Source: Burkholderiales bacterium (GTDB taxonomy: Bacteria; Pseudomonadota; Gammaproteobacteria; Burkholderiales; Burkholderiaceae_C). Taken from it: DNA of 64,000 nucleotides. Below, in pieces: positions 18,130 through 27,057 of this stretch; position 1 is the first letter of the stretch; each line of letters begins with the position of its first letter. Position numbers and translations under genes: made by a program. The notes beneath the pieces were generated by a model that did no database searches, had not been told where the DNA came from, and saw only the letters and a list, made by a program, of their open reading frames with translations. The stretch is from positions 130,193 to 194,192 of the forward strand of contig JADJCH010000007.1 in assembly GCA_016703325.1 (NCBI GenBank), given 5' to 3'.

Positions 18130-19530
18130 TCAGCTTGCGCCGTTGCCGGCCGACGGCCCTGCCAAGCCGGCCCGCTCCAGTGCCGCGGTGGTGCCGAGCA
18201 GGCCTTCGGCCGTGTGTGCCTCCAGCGCCTCCACCCCACGCAGCTGCCTGGCCATGGCGCGGGTGCGCACCTCCGCCTGCTCGATGCTGTGGCCGGCCTC
18301 CTGCAGCTTCTTGCGTGTCTTCTCGAGCACGTCTCCGAACTTGCCGAACTCGGTTTTGACCGCGCCCAGCACCGTCCAGACCTCGGAGCTGCGCTGCTCC
18401 AGCGCCAGGGTGCGAAAGCCCATCTGCAGGCTGTTGAGCATGGCCAGCAGCGTGGTCGGCCCGGCCAGGGTGACGCGGTGCTGGCGCTGCAGCGCCTCGC
18501 TCAGGCCGGGACGGCGCAGCAGCTCCGCATACAGGCCCTCGGTGGGCAGGAAGAGCACCGCAAAGTCGGTGGTGTGCGGCGGTGCCAGGTACTTGGCGGC
18601 GATGCTGCGGGCCTCGTCGCGGATGCGCTGCTCCAGCGCCTTGCCGGCGGCTTCGGCGGCTTCGCGGTCGGCGCGGTCCTGCGCATCGAGCAGGCGCTCG
18701 TAGTCCTCGCGCGGAAACTTGGCGTCCAGCGGCAGCCAGACCGGGCTGTCCCCACCGGTGGTGGAGCGGCCCGGCAGGCGGATGGCGAACTCCACCCGCT
18801 CGCTGCTGCCCGGCACCGTGGCCACGTTGACCGCGTACTGCTCCGGCGTGAACACCTGCTCCAGCAGCGCGGCCAGTTGCACCTCGCCGAACACGCCCCG
18901 GGTCTTGACGTTGCCCAGCACGCGCTTGAGGTCGCCCACACCCTGCGCCAGCGTCTGCATCTCGCCCAGGCCGCGGTGCACCAGCTCCAGCCGCTCGGCC
19001 ACCTGGCGGAAGCTCTCGCCCAGGCGGGTCTCCAGCGTGGCGTGCAGCTTCTCATCCACCGTGGCGCGCATCTGCTCCAGGCGCTTCTCGTTGTCGGCCT
19101 GCAGGCTGTGCAGCCGCTCCTCCACGCTGCCCTGCACCGCCGCCAGGCGCTGCTCAACCGCAGCGCGCAGCTCGCCCATGCGCCGGTCGTTGGACTCCGC
19201 CAGCGTGCGCCACTGCTCGTTCTGCGTGCGCGCCAAGTCGCCGGACTGGGCCAGCAGTGTGCTCTGGAGGTCCGCCAACCGGCTGCCCAGCTCCAGCCGG
19301 GTGCCGCGGGCACTCTCACCCAGCTCGCCGCGCAGGTCGCGCGACAGGCGCTCCAGCCGACCGTCCTGCGCGTCCTGCCAGCGGTCCTCCCAGGCTTCCA
19401 ACAGTTCCTGCAGCTCCTGCAGCCGCGCCGCATCGCTGCCGCTGCGGGAGCGCAGCCAGAGCAGTCCCAAGAGAATCAACTGCAGCAGCGCCAACGCGCC
19501 GAGCAGCCCGAAGGCCAGGTCCAGGGTCAT
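18130..19530 (-). CDS. rmuC: DNA recombination protein RmuC
   Basis: 466 aa. An N-terminal membrane segment (about residues 5-27) is followed by a long coiled coil (about 35-190) and then the RmuC domain with LKRVLGNVKTRGVFGEVQLAALLEQV, LPLDAKFPREDYERL, and FLPTEGLYAELLRRPGL. RmuC limits inversions and rearrangements at short inverted repeats, acting as an endonuclease-like domain. Its length and order are normal. It stands alone on the minus strand. Confidence 0.93.
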   Translation of the reverse strand: MTLDLAFGLLGALALLQLILLGLLWLRSRSGSDAARLQELQELLEAWEDRWQDAQDGRLERLSRDLRGELGESARGTRLELGSRLADLQSTLLAQSGDLARTQNEQWRTLAESNDRRMGELRAAVEQRLAAVQGSVEERLHSLQADNEKRLEQMRATVDEKLHATLETRLGESFRQVAERLELVHRGLGEMQTLAQGVGDLKRVLGNVKTRGVFGEVQLAALLEQVFTPEQYAVNVATVPGSSERVEFAIRLPGRSTTGGDSPVWLPLDAKFPREDYERLLDAQDRADREAAEAAGKALEQRIRDEARSIAAKYLAPPHTTDFAVLFLPTEGLYAELLRRPGLSEALQRQHRVTLAGPTTLLAMLNSLQMGFRTLALEQRSSEVWTVLGAVKTEFGKFGDVLEKTRKKLQEAGHSIEQAEVRTRAMARQLRGVEALEAHTAEGLLGTTAALERAGLAGPSAGNGAS

Positions 19531-19617
19531 GAACGAATTGTGTCAGCCTGACCGCAGACCGCCGGGCGCACCACGCCGGCGCCAGCCCACTCGACCCGTT
19601 TGGGCGTCAGCGGGGCC

Positions 19618-20040
19618 TCAGGAGGACACCCGCTCGCGCAGCCAGTCCGGCATCGCTGCGGACTTCTGCTTCGGGAAGTCCACCCAGACGATCTTCGCGC
19701 CGCCGGCGGCGTCGATCTCGCCCGGGCGGTCCACCCGCTCCAGCGTCACGTAGGTGTCGAAGCTGCTGCGCCCCGGGTTGCGCACGTAGTGCCGGGCCAG
19801 CACGTCGCCCGGGTACTCCAGCTGGCGGTAGAAGTTGCAGAAGGCGTTGACGATCACCGGCCCCTCACCCTGCGGGTTGGGCAGGATGTCCAGCACGCGG
19901 AACCAGTCCAGCCGCACCATCTCCAGGTAGCGGAAGTAAACGGAGTTGTTGACGTGGCCCATCGCGTCCATGTCCCCCCAGCGGATCGGGAAGACCATCT
20001 CGTGGACCAGCTTCTTGTCGTCGGGAATGGTGAAGCGCAT
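19618..20040 (-). CDS. Acyl-CoA thioesterase, 4HBT/YbgC-like
   Basis: 140 aa hot-dog fold protein. The catalytic segment RWGDMDAMGHVNNSVYFRYLEMVRLDWF carries the aspartate and the conserved GHVNN of the 4-hydroxybenzoyl-CoA thioesterase family. Likely hydrolyses acyl-CoA or acyl-ACP; substrate unknown. The start lies 5 nt after the yceH-like stop, and an SDR gene precedes that, so three leftward genes (SDR, yceH, thioesterase) form an operon. Confidence 0.88.
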   Translation of the reverse strand: MRFTIPDDKKLVHEMVFPIRWGDMDAMGHVNNSVYFRYLEMVRLDWFRVLDILPNPQGEGPVIVNAFCNFYRQLEYPGDVLARHYVRNPGRSSFDTYVTLERVDRPGEIDAAGGAKIVWVDFPKQKSAAMPDWLRERVSS

Positions 20041-20045
20041 CGTCG

Positions 20046-20750
20046 TCAGCCTGTCGCAGAGGGGTTGGATTCGATCGAGACCCCCAGTTCGCCGGCGATG
20101 CGATGAACCAGCGCACGCAGCTCAGCCACCTCGGCGCTGAGTTGCCGGTGTTCCGCCCGCAGCAGTGCCAGCTCTTCTGCATCCGCCGAGAACGCTGCAG
20201 CCGCCGAGCCTGCCGGCGACGCAGCAGCAGCAGCCATCGCAGCCTGCAGCAGCGCCGGATCCGGCTCCCCGCAGAGCAAATGCATCCAGCGCGCCTCGCG
20301 GGCTCCCGGCGCACGGGCCAGTTTCAGCACCTTGGGCGGGTACCGTTCGGCCAGTTCGTCCAGGAAACCTTCCACCGACGAAATGTCCGCAAAGCGGTGC
20401 AGCCGCTCGCTTTGGGCGCGCAGCTCGGCGGCGGTCTGCGGGCCGCGCAGCATCAGCGTGGCCAGCAGCGCCACCGCCTGGCTGGGCACCACCAGCACCC
20501 GGCCCAGGTTGTGTTCGTAGCGCACCACCCGGCTGCCGCTGCCCTCGAACACCAGGCTCATCGACTTCAGGCCGTCGATCGCGGTCAGCACCTGCGACTC
20601 GTCGACATTCATCACCGGCTCGCGTGCGGTCTTCTGGTTGCAGCCGGCCACCAGCGCGTTCAGGCTGAGCGGGTAGGTGTCCGGTACGGTGGCCTGTTTT
20701 TCCACCAGCACGGCCACCACCCGCGCTTCCAGCGGCGTCAGATCCCTCAT
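20046..20750 (-). CDS. YceH-family (UPF0502/DUF480) protein
   Basis: 234 aa. DUF480 winged-helix repeats are recognisable: LTPLEARVVAVLVEKQATVPDTYPLSLNALVAGCNQKT, then LLATLMLRGPQTAAELRAQSERLHRF, as in E. coli YceH. The C-terminus (about 170-234) is alanine-rich with a short coiled coil that this family often has. Function unknown; the fold suggests DNA binding. Middle gene of the SDR-yceH-thioesterase set. Confidence 0.9.
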   Translation of the reverse strand: MRDLTPLEARVVAVLVEKQATVPDTYPLSLNALVAGCNQKTAREPVMNVDESQVLTAIDGLKSMSLVFEGSGSRVVRYEHNLGRVLVVPSQAVALLATLMLRGPQTAAELRAQSERLHRFADISSVEGFLDELAERYPPKVLKLARAPGAREARWMHLLCGEPDPALLQAAMAAAAASPAGSAAAAFSADAEELALLRAEHRQLSAEVAELRALVHRIAGELGVSIESNPSATG

Positions 20751-20766
20751 GGCCTGGGCTCCGCCG

Positions 20767-21549
20767 TCAGATGCCGAAGCCGTCGTCGGCCTGGATCACC
20801 GCGCCGTTGATGAAGTGGCTCTCGTTGGCGCAGAGCATCAGCAGCGTGGTGTCCAGGTCCTTGGGTTGTCCCACCCGCTTGCGCGGCAGCATCTGCACCA
20901 GCTTCTGGCCGGACTCGGTCTTCCAGTGGTGGTGGTTGATCTCGGTGTCGATGTAGCCCGGGCAGATGGCGTTGACGTTGATGCCGAACTTGCCCCACTC
21001 CAGCGCCATCGCGCGGGTCATGTGGATGACCGAGGCCTTGCTCATTGCGTACACGCCGATCTGGCTGAGCACCCGCAATCCGGCCATCGAGGCGATGTTG
21101 ACGATGCGCCCGCCGGTGAAGGTGCCCGGCGCCGCGCCACGCGAACGCGCGACCATGCGCCGCCCCACTTCCTGGGCGACGAAGAAGGCGCCCCGGACGT
21201 TGGTGTCGAAGATGAAGTCGTAGTCCTGCGGCTCCACGTCCAGCAGCTTCTGCGTGGTGCTGACGCCGGAGTTGTTGACCAGGATGTCCAGGGTGCCCAC
21301 TTCCGTTTCAGCGTGCGCCACCGCCGCCTGGATGCTGTTGACGTCGGTCACGTCCAGGTTGACCACGTGGGCGTCACCGCCGTGGCCTTCGATGTCCGCG
21401 CGCAGCTCCTTGAGCCGGTCGGTGCGGCGTCCCGCCAGCACCACCGCCGCCCCGGCCTGGGCCAGCGTGCGCGCAAACTGCGCCCCCAGTCCGCTGGAAG
21501 CGCCGGTGACCAGGGCCACACGGCCGGAAAGATCGATTGCATAGCTCAT
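20767..21549 (-). CDS. SDR-family oxidoreductase
   Basis: 260 aa classical short-chain dehydrogenase: VTGASSGLGAQFARTLAQAG (cofactor site), NNSG, IVNIASMAGLR, and the catalytic YAMSKAS. CPGYIDTEINHHHW and the C-terminal ADDGFGI are typical of an uncharacterised Burkholderiales group. NAD(P)-dependent dehydrogenase/reductase of unknown substrate. First gene of the leftward set with yceH and the thioesterase. Confidence 0.88.
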   Translation of the reverse strand: MSYAIDLSGRVALVTGASSGLGAQFARTLAQAGAAVVLAGRRTDRLKELRADIEGHGGDAHVVNLDVTDVNSIQAAVAHAETEVGTLDILVNNSGVSTTQKLLDVEPQDYDFIFDTNVRGAFFVAQEVGRRMVARSRGAAPGTFTGGRIVNIASMAGLRVLSQIGVYAMSKASVIHMTRAMALEWGKFGINVNAICPGYIDTEINHHHWKTESGQKLVQMLPRKRVGQPKDLDTTLLMLCANESHFINGAVIQADDGFGI

Positions 21550-21734
21550 GACGGGTCCCGCTCCTCGTTGGGCTTCATCCGGATCCGGCTGCCGAAGGGC
21601 AGCGGATCAATGAAATCGACGATAGCACGAGCGCCCAGGCTGGCCGGACCGCCTGCGTCAAGCCGCGTTGCGATCCATTCCGACCCGGCACGGTTCGGTT
21701 CGGCCCGGCAGTTCAGGGCGGTGGCGAGCCTGCC

Positions 21735-21844
21735 CCCTCAACTGCCCTGCGGCAACAGGATCTGCCCCGCGCCTTTTGCGCCCGAGACGTTCACAGATGT
21801 CGCAGCCCTCAACTGCCCTGCGGCAACAGGATCTGCCCCGCGCC
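21735..21844. repeat. Direct repeat of the GGDEF-EAL gene 3' end
   Basis: The 39 bp at 21806-21844, which encode the last 11 residues and the stop of the minus-strand GGDEF-EAL gene plus flank, occur again without change at 21735-21773, 71 bp away. The spacer (21774-21805) is unique. The outer copy therefore carries a second, unused stop and C-terminal coding stretch. Confidence 0.95.
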
Positions 21845-23971
21845 ATGGGACTCGACGCAATGCTCCCACTGCTCCAGCGGCATCGGCCTTGCGAAGTGGT
21901 AACCCTGGAACTCCTCGATGCCCAGCTCGCGCAGCAGCTCGAACTGCTGCACCGTCTCCACCCCTTCGGCCACCACCGTCATGCCCAGTGCATGCACCAG
22001 GCCCACCATGTGCTGCAGCAGGGTGTCGGTGCGTGCCTCCCGCCCCAGGTCCATGACGAAGCTGCGGTCGATCTTGATCTTGCTGAAGGGCAGGTGGCGC
22101 AGGTAACTCAGCGACGAATAACCAGTGCCGAAGTCGTCGAGCGCCAGGCCGAACCCCCGCTTGCGAAGGTTGTGCAGCACCGGTGCGACCAGCTCCAGGC
22201 CCACCGACAGGGCGGACTCGGTGAGCTCCAGCTCGATCAGGCCGGGCTCGATGCCGGCACGTTCGCAGGCCAGCATCACCTGGCGGTCCAGGCCACGCTG
22301 CAGCACCTGCTTGGGCGAGAGGTTGACCGCCACCGGCAGCCGCTGACCTGTGGCCTGGCACCTTGCAGCCAGGCGGGCTGCGGCGTGCAGCGCGTGCCGC
22401 CCCATCAGGCCGATCAGGCCGAGCTTCTCGGCCATCGGGATGAACTCCACCGGCGACACCATGCCGAAGGCTTCGGTGGGCCAGCGCATCAGCAGCTCCG
22501 CGCCGACGGCGCAGCCCGTGCGGTCCACCTTCGGCTGGGCCACGAAGCTGAAGCCGTTGCGCTCCGCATCCAGCCGCAGCTGGGTGAACATGCGCACCCG
22601 CCGCTGCGCGTCCAACTCCTGCCCGGCCACAAAGAAGGCCAGCTGGTTGTGGCCCCGCTCCTTGGCACTGCGGGTGGCCACATCCACCTTGCGCAGCAAC
22701 TCGCTGCACTGGCGACCGTCGTGGGGCGCCAGCGCCGCACCGATGGACACGGTCAGCACCACCTCCTGGGCATCGATCTGGAAGGGTTCGCTCAGTGCCG
22801 CCAGAACCGCCTGAGAGGCAGCACGCACCTCCGTTTCGGCGCTGTCGGCACCCAACATCACCGCAAACTCGGTACCGGACCAGCGCGCCAGCAGAGCGGC
22901 CCCGACGCGGTCGCACACCTGCTGCAGACGCAGACACAGCGAGCGCATCAGCCCATCACCCGCCTTGTGGCCATAGGAGTCGTTGACCTCCTTCATGCCC
23001 GCCACGTCCAGAAACATCAGCGCCATCGTTTCACCGCGGCCCAGCACCTCGCCCAGTCGGGCCTCCAGAGAACTGCGGTTGGGCAAACCAGTGAGGCGAT
23101 CGGTGCTCTGCAGCGCCCGCTCGCGGGCCTCCTGAGCGCGCACGGAACGCAGGTCACGCAGTGCAACGATGTGAAAACGCCGACTCAGGTCCTCGCCCAG
23201 CACCGCCGAGATGCTCACCTCCACCGGCACCCACTGCCCGACTCCGATGCAGATTTCGCACTCGCCCTGCCAATGCCGATCTCCGGACAGGTTGGCCAGC
23301 ATGGCATCGAACACCGGCAACGCCGCCAGCAGCGAGCTGCCCACCAGCCACTCGGCCGGCTGCCCGACCAGGCCGGCGTAGGCGTCGTTGGCCTCCAGCA
23401 CTTTCCATTCGTCGTCGGTGATCACCAGCGGGTCGTGGGCCTGCGCAAACGCGCTGGCCATCACCCGCAGCGACTCCTCCGCCTCCCGGCTGGAGCTGAT
23501 GTCGCGTGCAGTGCCAATCACCCTCGTGGCGCGCCCATCCACCCCGCGGCTCAGTGCCCGGCCGTACAGCCGCACCCAGCGCTCCTCCTCCTGAAGGCGC
23601 AGACGGAACACCAGTTCGCAGTTGGGCTGGGCGCCGCTCAGGTGCATGCGCCAGCCCAGCTGGGCGGCCTGGCGATCGTCCGGATGCATGCATTCGAGCA
23701 GCGCATCAATCTGCAGCGGCGGCAAAGTGGTCGGGCGGCCATTGAACTCCAGGCCATCGATGCGCAGCGCCCCGTCCTCGGCCGCCCAGCGCCAAACCCC
23801 TTCCCCGCTGGCCCAGAGCGCCAACTGCAGGCAGGGGTCGAAGTCGGCCGCCGCGCCCGGTCCCAGGCAGGGACAAGCCGTGGCGGCCGGATCGGCACCC
23901 GGGCACGGCGGTGCAGAGAGAACAACCGGGTGATCGCGCTGGGGATTGGACATGGGCATGGGCTTGGGCAT
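21809..23971 (-). CDS. PAS-GGDEF-EAL cyclic-di-GMP signalling protein
   Basis: 720 aa, cytosolic (no membrane segments). Two PAS-like regions (about 55-160 and 165-285), a GGDEF domain (about 290-450) and an EAL domain (about 460-715). The GGDEF signature is RWSGTEFAVML, so the first glycine is lost and the cyclase is probably inactive or regulatory. The EAL motif reads AELLMRW, but the metal and catalytic residues are present (VNLSPKQVL, ELELTESAL, LDDFGTGYSSLSYL, KIDRSFV, VAEGVET). Phosphodiesterase activity is therefore the best guess. It could influence the LapA-like adhesin encoded at 44 kb, by analogy only. Confidence 0.9.
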   Translation of the reverse strand: MPKPMPMSNPQRDHPVVLSAPPCPGADPAATACPCLGPGAAADFDPCLQLALWASGEGVWRWAAEDGALRIDGLEFNGRPTTLPPLQIDALLECMHPDDRQAAQLGWRMHLSGAQPNCELVFRLRLQEEERWVRLYGRALSRGVDGRATRVIGTARDISSSREAEESLRVMASAFAQAHDPLVITDDEWKVLEANDAYAGLVGQPAEWLVGSSLLAALPVFDAMLANLSGDRHWQGECEICIGVGQWVPVEVSISAVLGEDLSRRFHIVALRDLRSVRAQEARERALQSTDRLTGLPNRSSLEARLGEVLGRGETMALMFLDVAGMKEVNDSYGHKAGDGLMRSLCLRLQQVCDRVGAALLARWSGTEFAVMLGADSAETEVRAASQAVLAALSEPFQIDAQEVVLTVSIGAALAPHDGRQCSELLRKVDVATRSAKERGHNQLAFFVAGQELDAQRRVRMFTQLRLDAERNGFSFVAQPKVDRTGCAVGAELLMRWPTEAFGMVSPVEFIPMAEKLGLIGLMGRHALHAAARLAARCQATGQRLPVAVNLSPKQVLQRGLDRQVMLACERAGIEPGLIELELTESALSVGLELVAPVLHNLRKRGFGLALDDFGTGYSSLSYLRHLPFSKIKIDRSFVMDLGREARTDTLLQHMVGLVHALGMTVVAEGVETVQQFELLRELGIEEFQGYHFARPMPLEQWEHCVESHGAGQILLPQGS

Positions 23972-24313
23972 GGCATCCTCTGCCGGCCGAACCGGGCAGA
24001 TCCGGCTGCAACCCTTGCACCGGAATCAGCCCGAGCGTAGGCCCGCCCAACGGGGCGCCATCGCCGGATGAGCGCCGGCTTTGCCCGACTGTCCTGCGCT
24101 GCGACCACGGATCCTTGATGCGAGCGAGCCGGATGGTTGCGGGCCGGGCCCCCGGGTATCGCCCAGGTGACCCGCTCCGGTTTTCCCCACCGGTAGAATT
24201 TCGTCACAAGTCGGGACAGTGCCGCAGCGGCCTTCGTCCACCTCAGCCGACCGTCTGGAGCCTGTTCTCAGGCCGGATCCCCCGAAAAGAACCACCCCCA
24301 CCCCGAGAAGATC
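23972..24313. other. Divergent intergenic region, GGDEF-EAL / etfD
   Basis: 342 bp between two divergent genes. It must hold both promoters. No RNA gene, strong hairpin or long palindrome was seen. The open frames crossing it have the composition of out-of-frame shadows. Confidence 0.5.
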
Positions 24314-25999
24314 ATGACCCCACAGGAGATGCTGGAGCAGTTCGGCCCGCGCGAGTCGATGGAGTACGACGTGGTCATCGTCGGTGCCGGCCCGGCGGGC
24401 CTGGCTGCGGCCATCCGCCTCAAGCAGCTCGCGGCTGAAAAGGGCGGCGAGATCAACGTCGTGGTGCTGGAAAAAGGTTCCGAGCCGGGCGCGCACATCC
24501 TCTCCGGTGCGGTGATGGACCCGCGCGCCATGAACGAACTCTTTGCGGACTGGCAGGAGCGCGGCGCCCCGCTGCTGCAGCCGGTCACCTGCGACGACGT
24601 GCTGGTGCTCAGCGAGGACGGCTGCAAACGGGTGCCGGACTTCCTGGTGCCGCGCAACTTCCACAACGAAGGCAACTACGTCATCAGCCTCGGGGCCGTG
24701 GTCAAGTGGCTGGCCGAGCAGGCCGAGGCGCTGGGCGTGGAAATCTTCCCCGGCTTCGCCGCCGCCGAAGTGCTCTACGACGAAAAGGGCCGCGTCAAGG
24801 GCGTGGCCACCGGCAACCTGGGCGTGGGCAAGGACGGCCAGCCCGGCGACAACTTCCAGCTCGGCATGGAACTGCTGGGCAAGTACACCCTTTTTGCCGA
24901 AGGTGCACGGGGTCACCTCGGCAAGCAGCTGCTGGCGAAGTACGACCTCACCGCCGGCCGTGACCCGCAGAGCTTCGCCATCGGCATCAAGGAACTCTGG
25001 GAGATCCCGCCCGAGAAGGCCGACCCGGGCCGCGTGGTGCACACCGCCGGCTGGCCGATGGACGACCAGACCTTCGGCGGCGGCTTCCTCTACCACCTGG
25101 AGGGCAACAAGGTCACGCTGGGCTTCGTCATCGGGCTGGACTACAGCAACCCCTGGCTCAGCCCTTTCGAAGAACTGCAGCGCTGGAAGACCCACCCGGC
25201 GATCCGCCGCCACATCGAAGGCGGCAAGCGCCTGAGCTACGGCGCCCGCGCCATCAACAACGGCAGCCCGCAGGCCATGCCCAAGATGGTCTTCCCCGGC
25301 GGTGCCCTCATCGGCTGCGACCTGGGCACCATGAACGCCGCACGCATCAAGGGCAGCCACGCCGCGTTGAAGAGCGGCATGCTCTGCGCCGAGGCCGTCT
25401 ACGAAGCCGTCACCGCAGGCCGGGCCCAGGACGAGCTCAGCGCCTACCCGGCGGCCTTCGAGAGCAGCTGGCTGAACGAAGAGCTGCAGCAGACGCGCAA
25501 CTTCAAGCTCTGGTTCAAGAAGGGCCGCCTGGTCGGTGAACTGATGACCGGGGTGGAGCAGTGGTTCCTGCCCAAGCTCGGCGTCAGCAACCCGCCCTGG
25601 ACCCTGCACCGCAGCGAGCCGGACCACGTCTACCTGAAGCCGGCCGACCAGTGCCCGAAGATCGACTACCCCAAGCCCGACGGCCAGATCAGCTTCGATC
25701 GGCTGGGCAGCGTGTTCATCTCCAACACCAACCACGAAGAGAACCAGCCGGCGCACCTGACGCTGAAGGACGCGGGCAAGCCGGTGATTGTGAACCTGGC
25801 GCAGTACGCCGGACCGGAGTTCCGCTACTGCCCGGCCGGGGTGTACGAGTTCATGAAGAACGAGGACGGCAGCGACCGCCTGCAGATCAACGCGCAGAAC
25901 TGCCTGCACTGCAAGACCTGCGACATCAAGGACCCGACGCAGAACATCGTCTGGGTCACGCCCGAAGGGGGCGGCGGGCCGAACTACGCAGGGATGTGA
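24314..25999 (+). CDS. etfD: Electron transfer flavoprotein-ubiquinone oxidoreductase
   Basis: 561 aa, the normal length. FAD binding: DVVIVGAGPAGLAAAIRLKQ near the N-terminus; LEKGSEPGAHILSGAVMDPRA is conserved in ETF-QO; the quinone region carries GGALIGCDLGTMNAARIKG; the [4Fe-4S] cysteines are in FRYCPAGVYEF and QNCLHCKTCDIKDPTQNI. It passes electrons from ETF, and so from acyl-CoA dehydrogenases such as that in the anthranilate operon, into the ubiquinone pool at the inner membrane. Its stop is one base from the stop of the convergent enoyl-CoA hydratase gene. Confidence 0.95.
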   Translation: MTPQEMLEQFGPRESMEYDVVIVGAGPAGLAAAIRLKQLAAEKGGEINVVVLEKGSEPGAHILSGAVMDPRAMNELFADWQERGAPLLQPVTCDDVLVLSEDGCKRVPDFLVPRNFHNEGNYVISLGAVVKWLAEQAEALGVEIFPGFAAAEVLYDEKGRVKGVATGNLGVGKDGQPGDNFQLGMELLGKYTLFAEGARGHLGKQLLAKYDLTAGRDPQSFAIGIKELWEIPPEKADPGRVVHTAGWPMDDQTFGGGFLYHLEGNKVTLGFVIGLDYSNPWLSPFEELQRWKTHPAIRRHIEGGKRLSYGARAINNGSPQAMPKMVFPGGALIGCDLGTMNAARIKGSHAALKSGMLCAEAVYEAVTAGRAQDELSAYPAAFESSWLNEELQQTRNFKLWFKKGRLVGELMTGVEQWFLPKLGVSNPPWTLHRSEPDHVYLKPADQCPKIDYPKPDGQISFDRLGSVFISNTNHEENQPAHLTLKDAGKPVIVNLAQYAGPEFRYCPAGVYEFMKNEDGSDRLQINAQNCLHCKTCDIKDPTQNIVWVTPEGGGGPNYAGM

Positions 26000-26000
26000 G

Positions 26001-26792
26001 TCACTGCTTCGCCCAGGCCGGCGGCCGCTTCTCGATGAAGGCCTGCACCCCCTCCAGCGCGCAGTCTTCCATCATGTTGCAGGCCATGGTCTGGCCGGCC
26101 AGCTGGTAAGCACCGGCCACACCTGTTTCCAGCTGGCGGTAGAACTGGCCCTTGCCCAGTGCAATGGCGGTGTGCGGCTTGGCGACGATGCTGGCCACCA
26201 GTTTTTCCACCTCCGCGTCCAGCGTGTCCAACGGCACCACGCGGTTGACCAGGCCGCGCTGGCGGGCTTCCTCGGCGCCGATGAAGTCGCCGGTCACCAG
26301 CATCTCGAAGGCCTGCTTGCGGCCCATGTTGCGCGACAGCGCCACGCTGGGCGTGGCGCAGAACAGCCCCAGGTTGACACCGCTGACGGCGAAGCGGGCG
26401 TTGTCCGATGCCACCGCCAGATCACAGGCCGCCACCAGCTGGCAGCCGGCCGCGGTGGCCACCGCATGCACCCGGGCGATCACCGGCACCGGCAGGGCCT
26501 GGATGGCCAGCATCATCTTGGCGCAGCGGCTGAACAGCGTCTGGTAGTACTCCAGCGAGGGCTGGGCACGCATTTCCTTCAGATCGTGGCCGGCGCAGAA
26601 AGCCCGACCTGCCGCAGCGATCACCACCACCCGCACCGTCGCGTCATCGGCGATGGCGTCGAACTCCTTCTGCAGCGCTGCCAGCATGTCCTCCGACAGC
26701 GAGTTGAAGGCCTGCGGCCGGTTCAACGTGAGGGTCACCACCCCACGGGAATCCTGTTGGCGCAGCACGAGCGGGTCATCGAGGGTCAGCAT
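26001..26792 (-). CDS. Enoyl-CoA hydratase/isomerase family protein
   Basis: 263 aa crotonase. LTLNRPQAFNSLSEDMLAAL, AAGRAFCAGHDLKEM (first oxyanion-hole strand) and HAVATAAGCQLVAACDLAVAS are characteristic. The ATG at 26792 follows AGGAGA at ideal spacing and begins directly at the fold; a start at 26822 would add 10 residues with no ribosome site. Resembles the EchA-type enzymes, with GHDLKEM in place of GADIKE. Substrate unknown. Convergent with etfD. Confidence 0.88.
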   Translation of the reverse strand: MLTLDDPLVLRQQDSRGVVTLTLNRPQAFNSLSEDMLAALQKEFDAIADDATVRVVVIAAAGRAFCAGHDLKEMRAQPSLEYYQTLFSRCAKMMLAIQALPVPVIARVHAVATAAGCQLVAACDLAVASDNARFAVSGVNLGLFCATPSVALSRNMGRKQAFEMLVTGDFIGAEEARQRGLVNRVVPLDTLDAEVEKLVASIVAKPHTAIALGKGQFYRQLETGVAGAYQLAGQTMACNMMEDCALEGVQAFIEKRPPAWAKQ

Positions 26793-27057
26793 GGCTATCG
26801 GTCTCCTGGGAAAGCCTCTCATGGGGATGACAGGATGCTAGCTTGCGACACCGCTCCCCGCACCCAGGGCATGCGAGCAACACTCAACAGAAGGGTGCGA
26901 GGACGGCAGCAGGCCACGCTCTGGGCGTATGCTCGAATGCAATGACAAACTTCACGGTCCGCAGCGCCTGCCTCTTGCCACCACCTGTTGATCGCCGCCC
27001 TCGGCTGCGGCCCAACCGGGTACGCCCGGTGAGGCCCATCAGGGCAGCAAGGCGGCC

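Noticed and set aside
24026..25909. 627-codon open frame opposite etfD
   Set aside because: Shadow of a highly conserved gene on the other strand.
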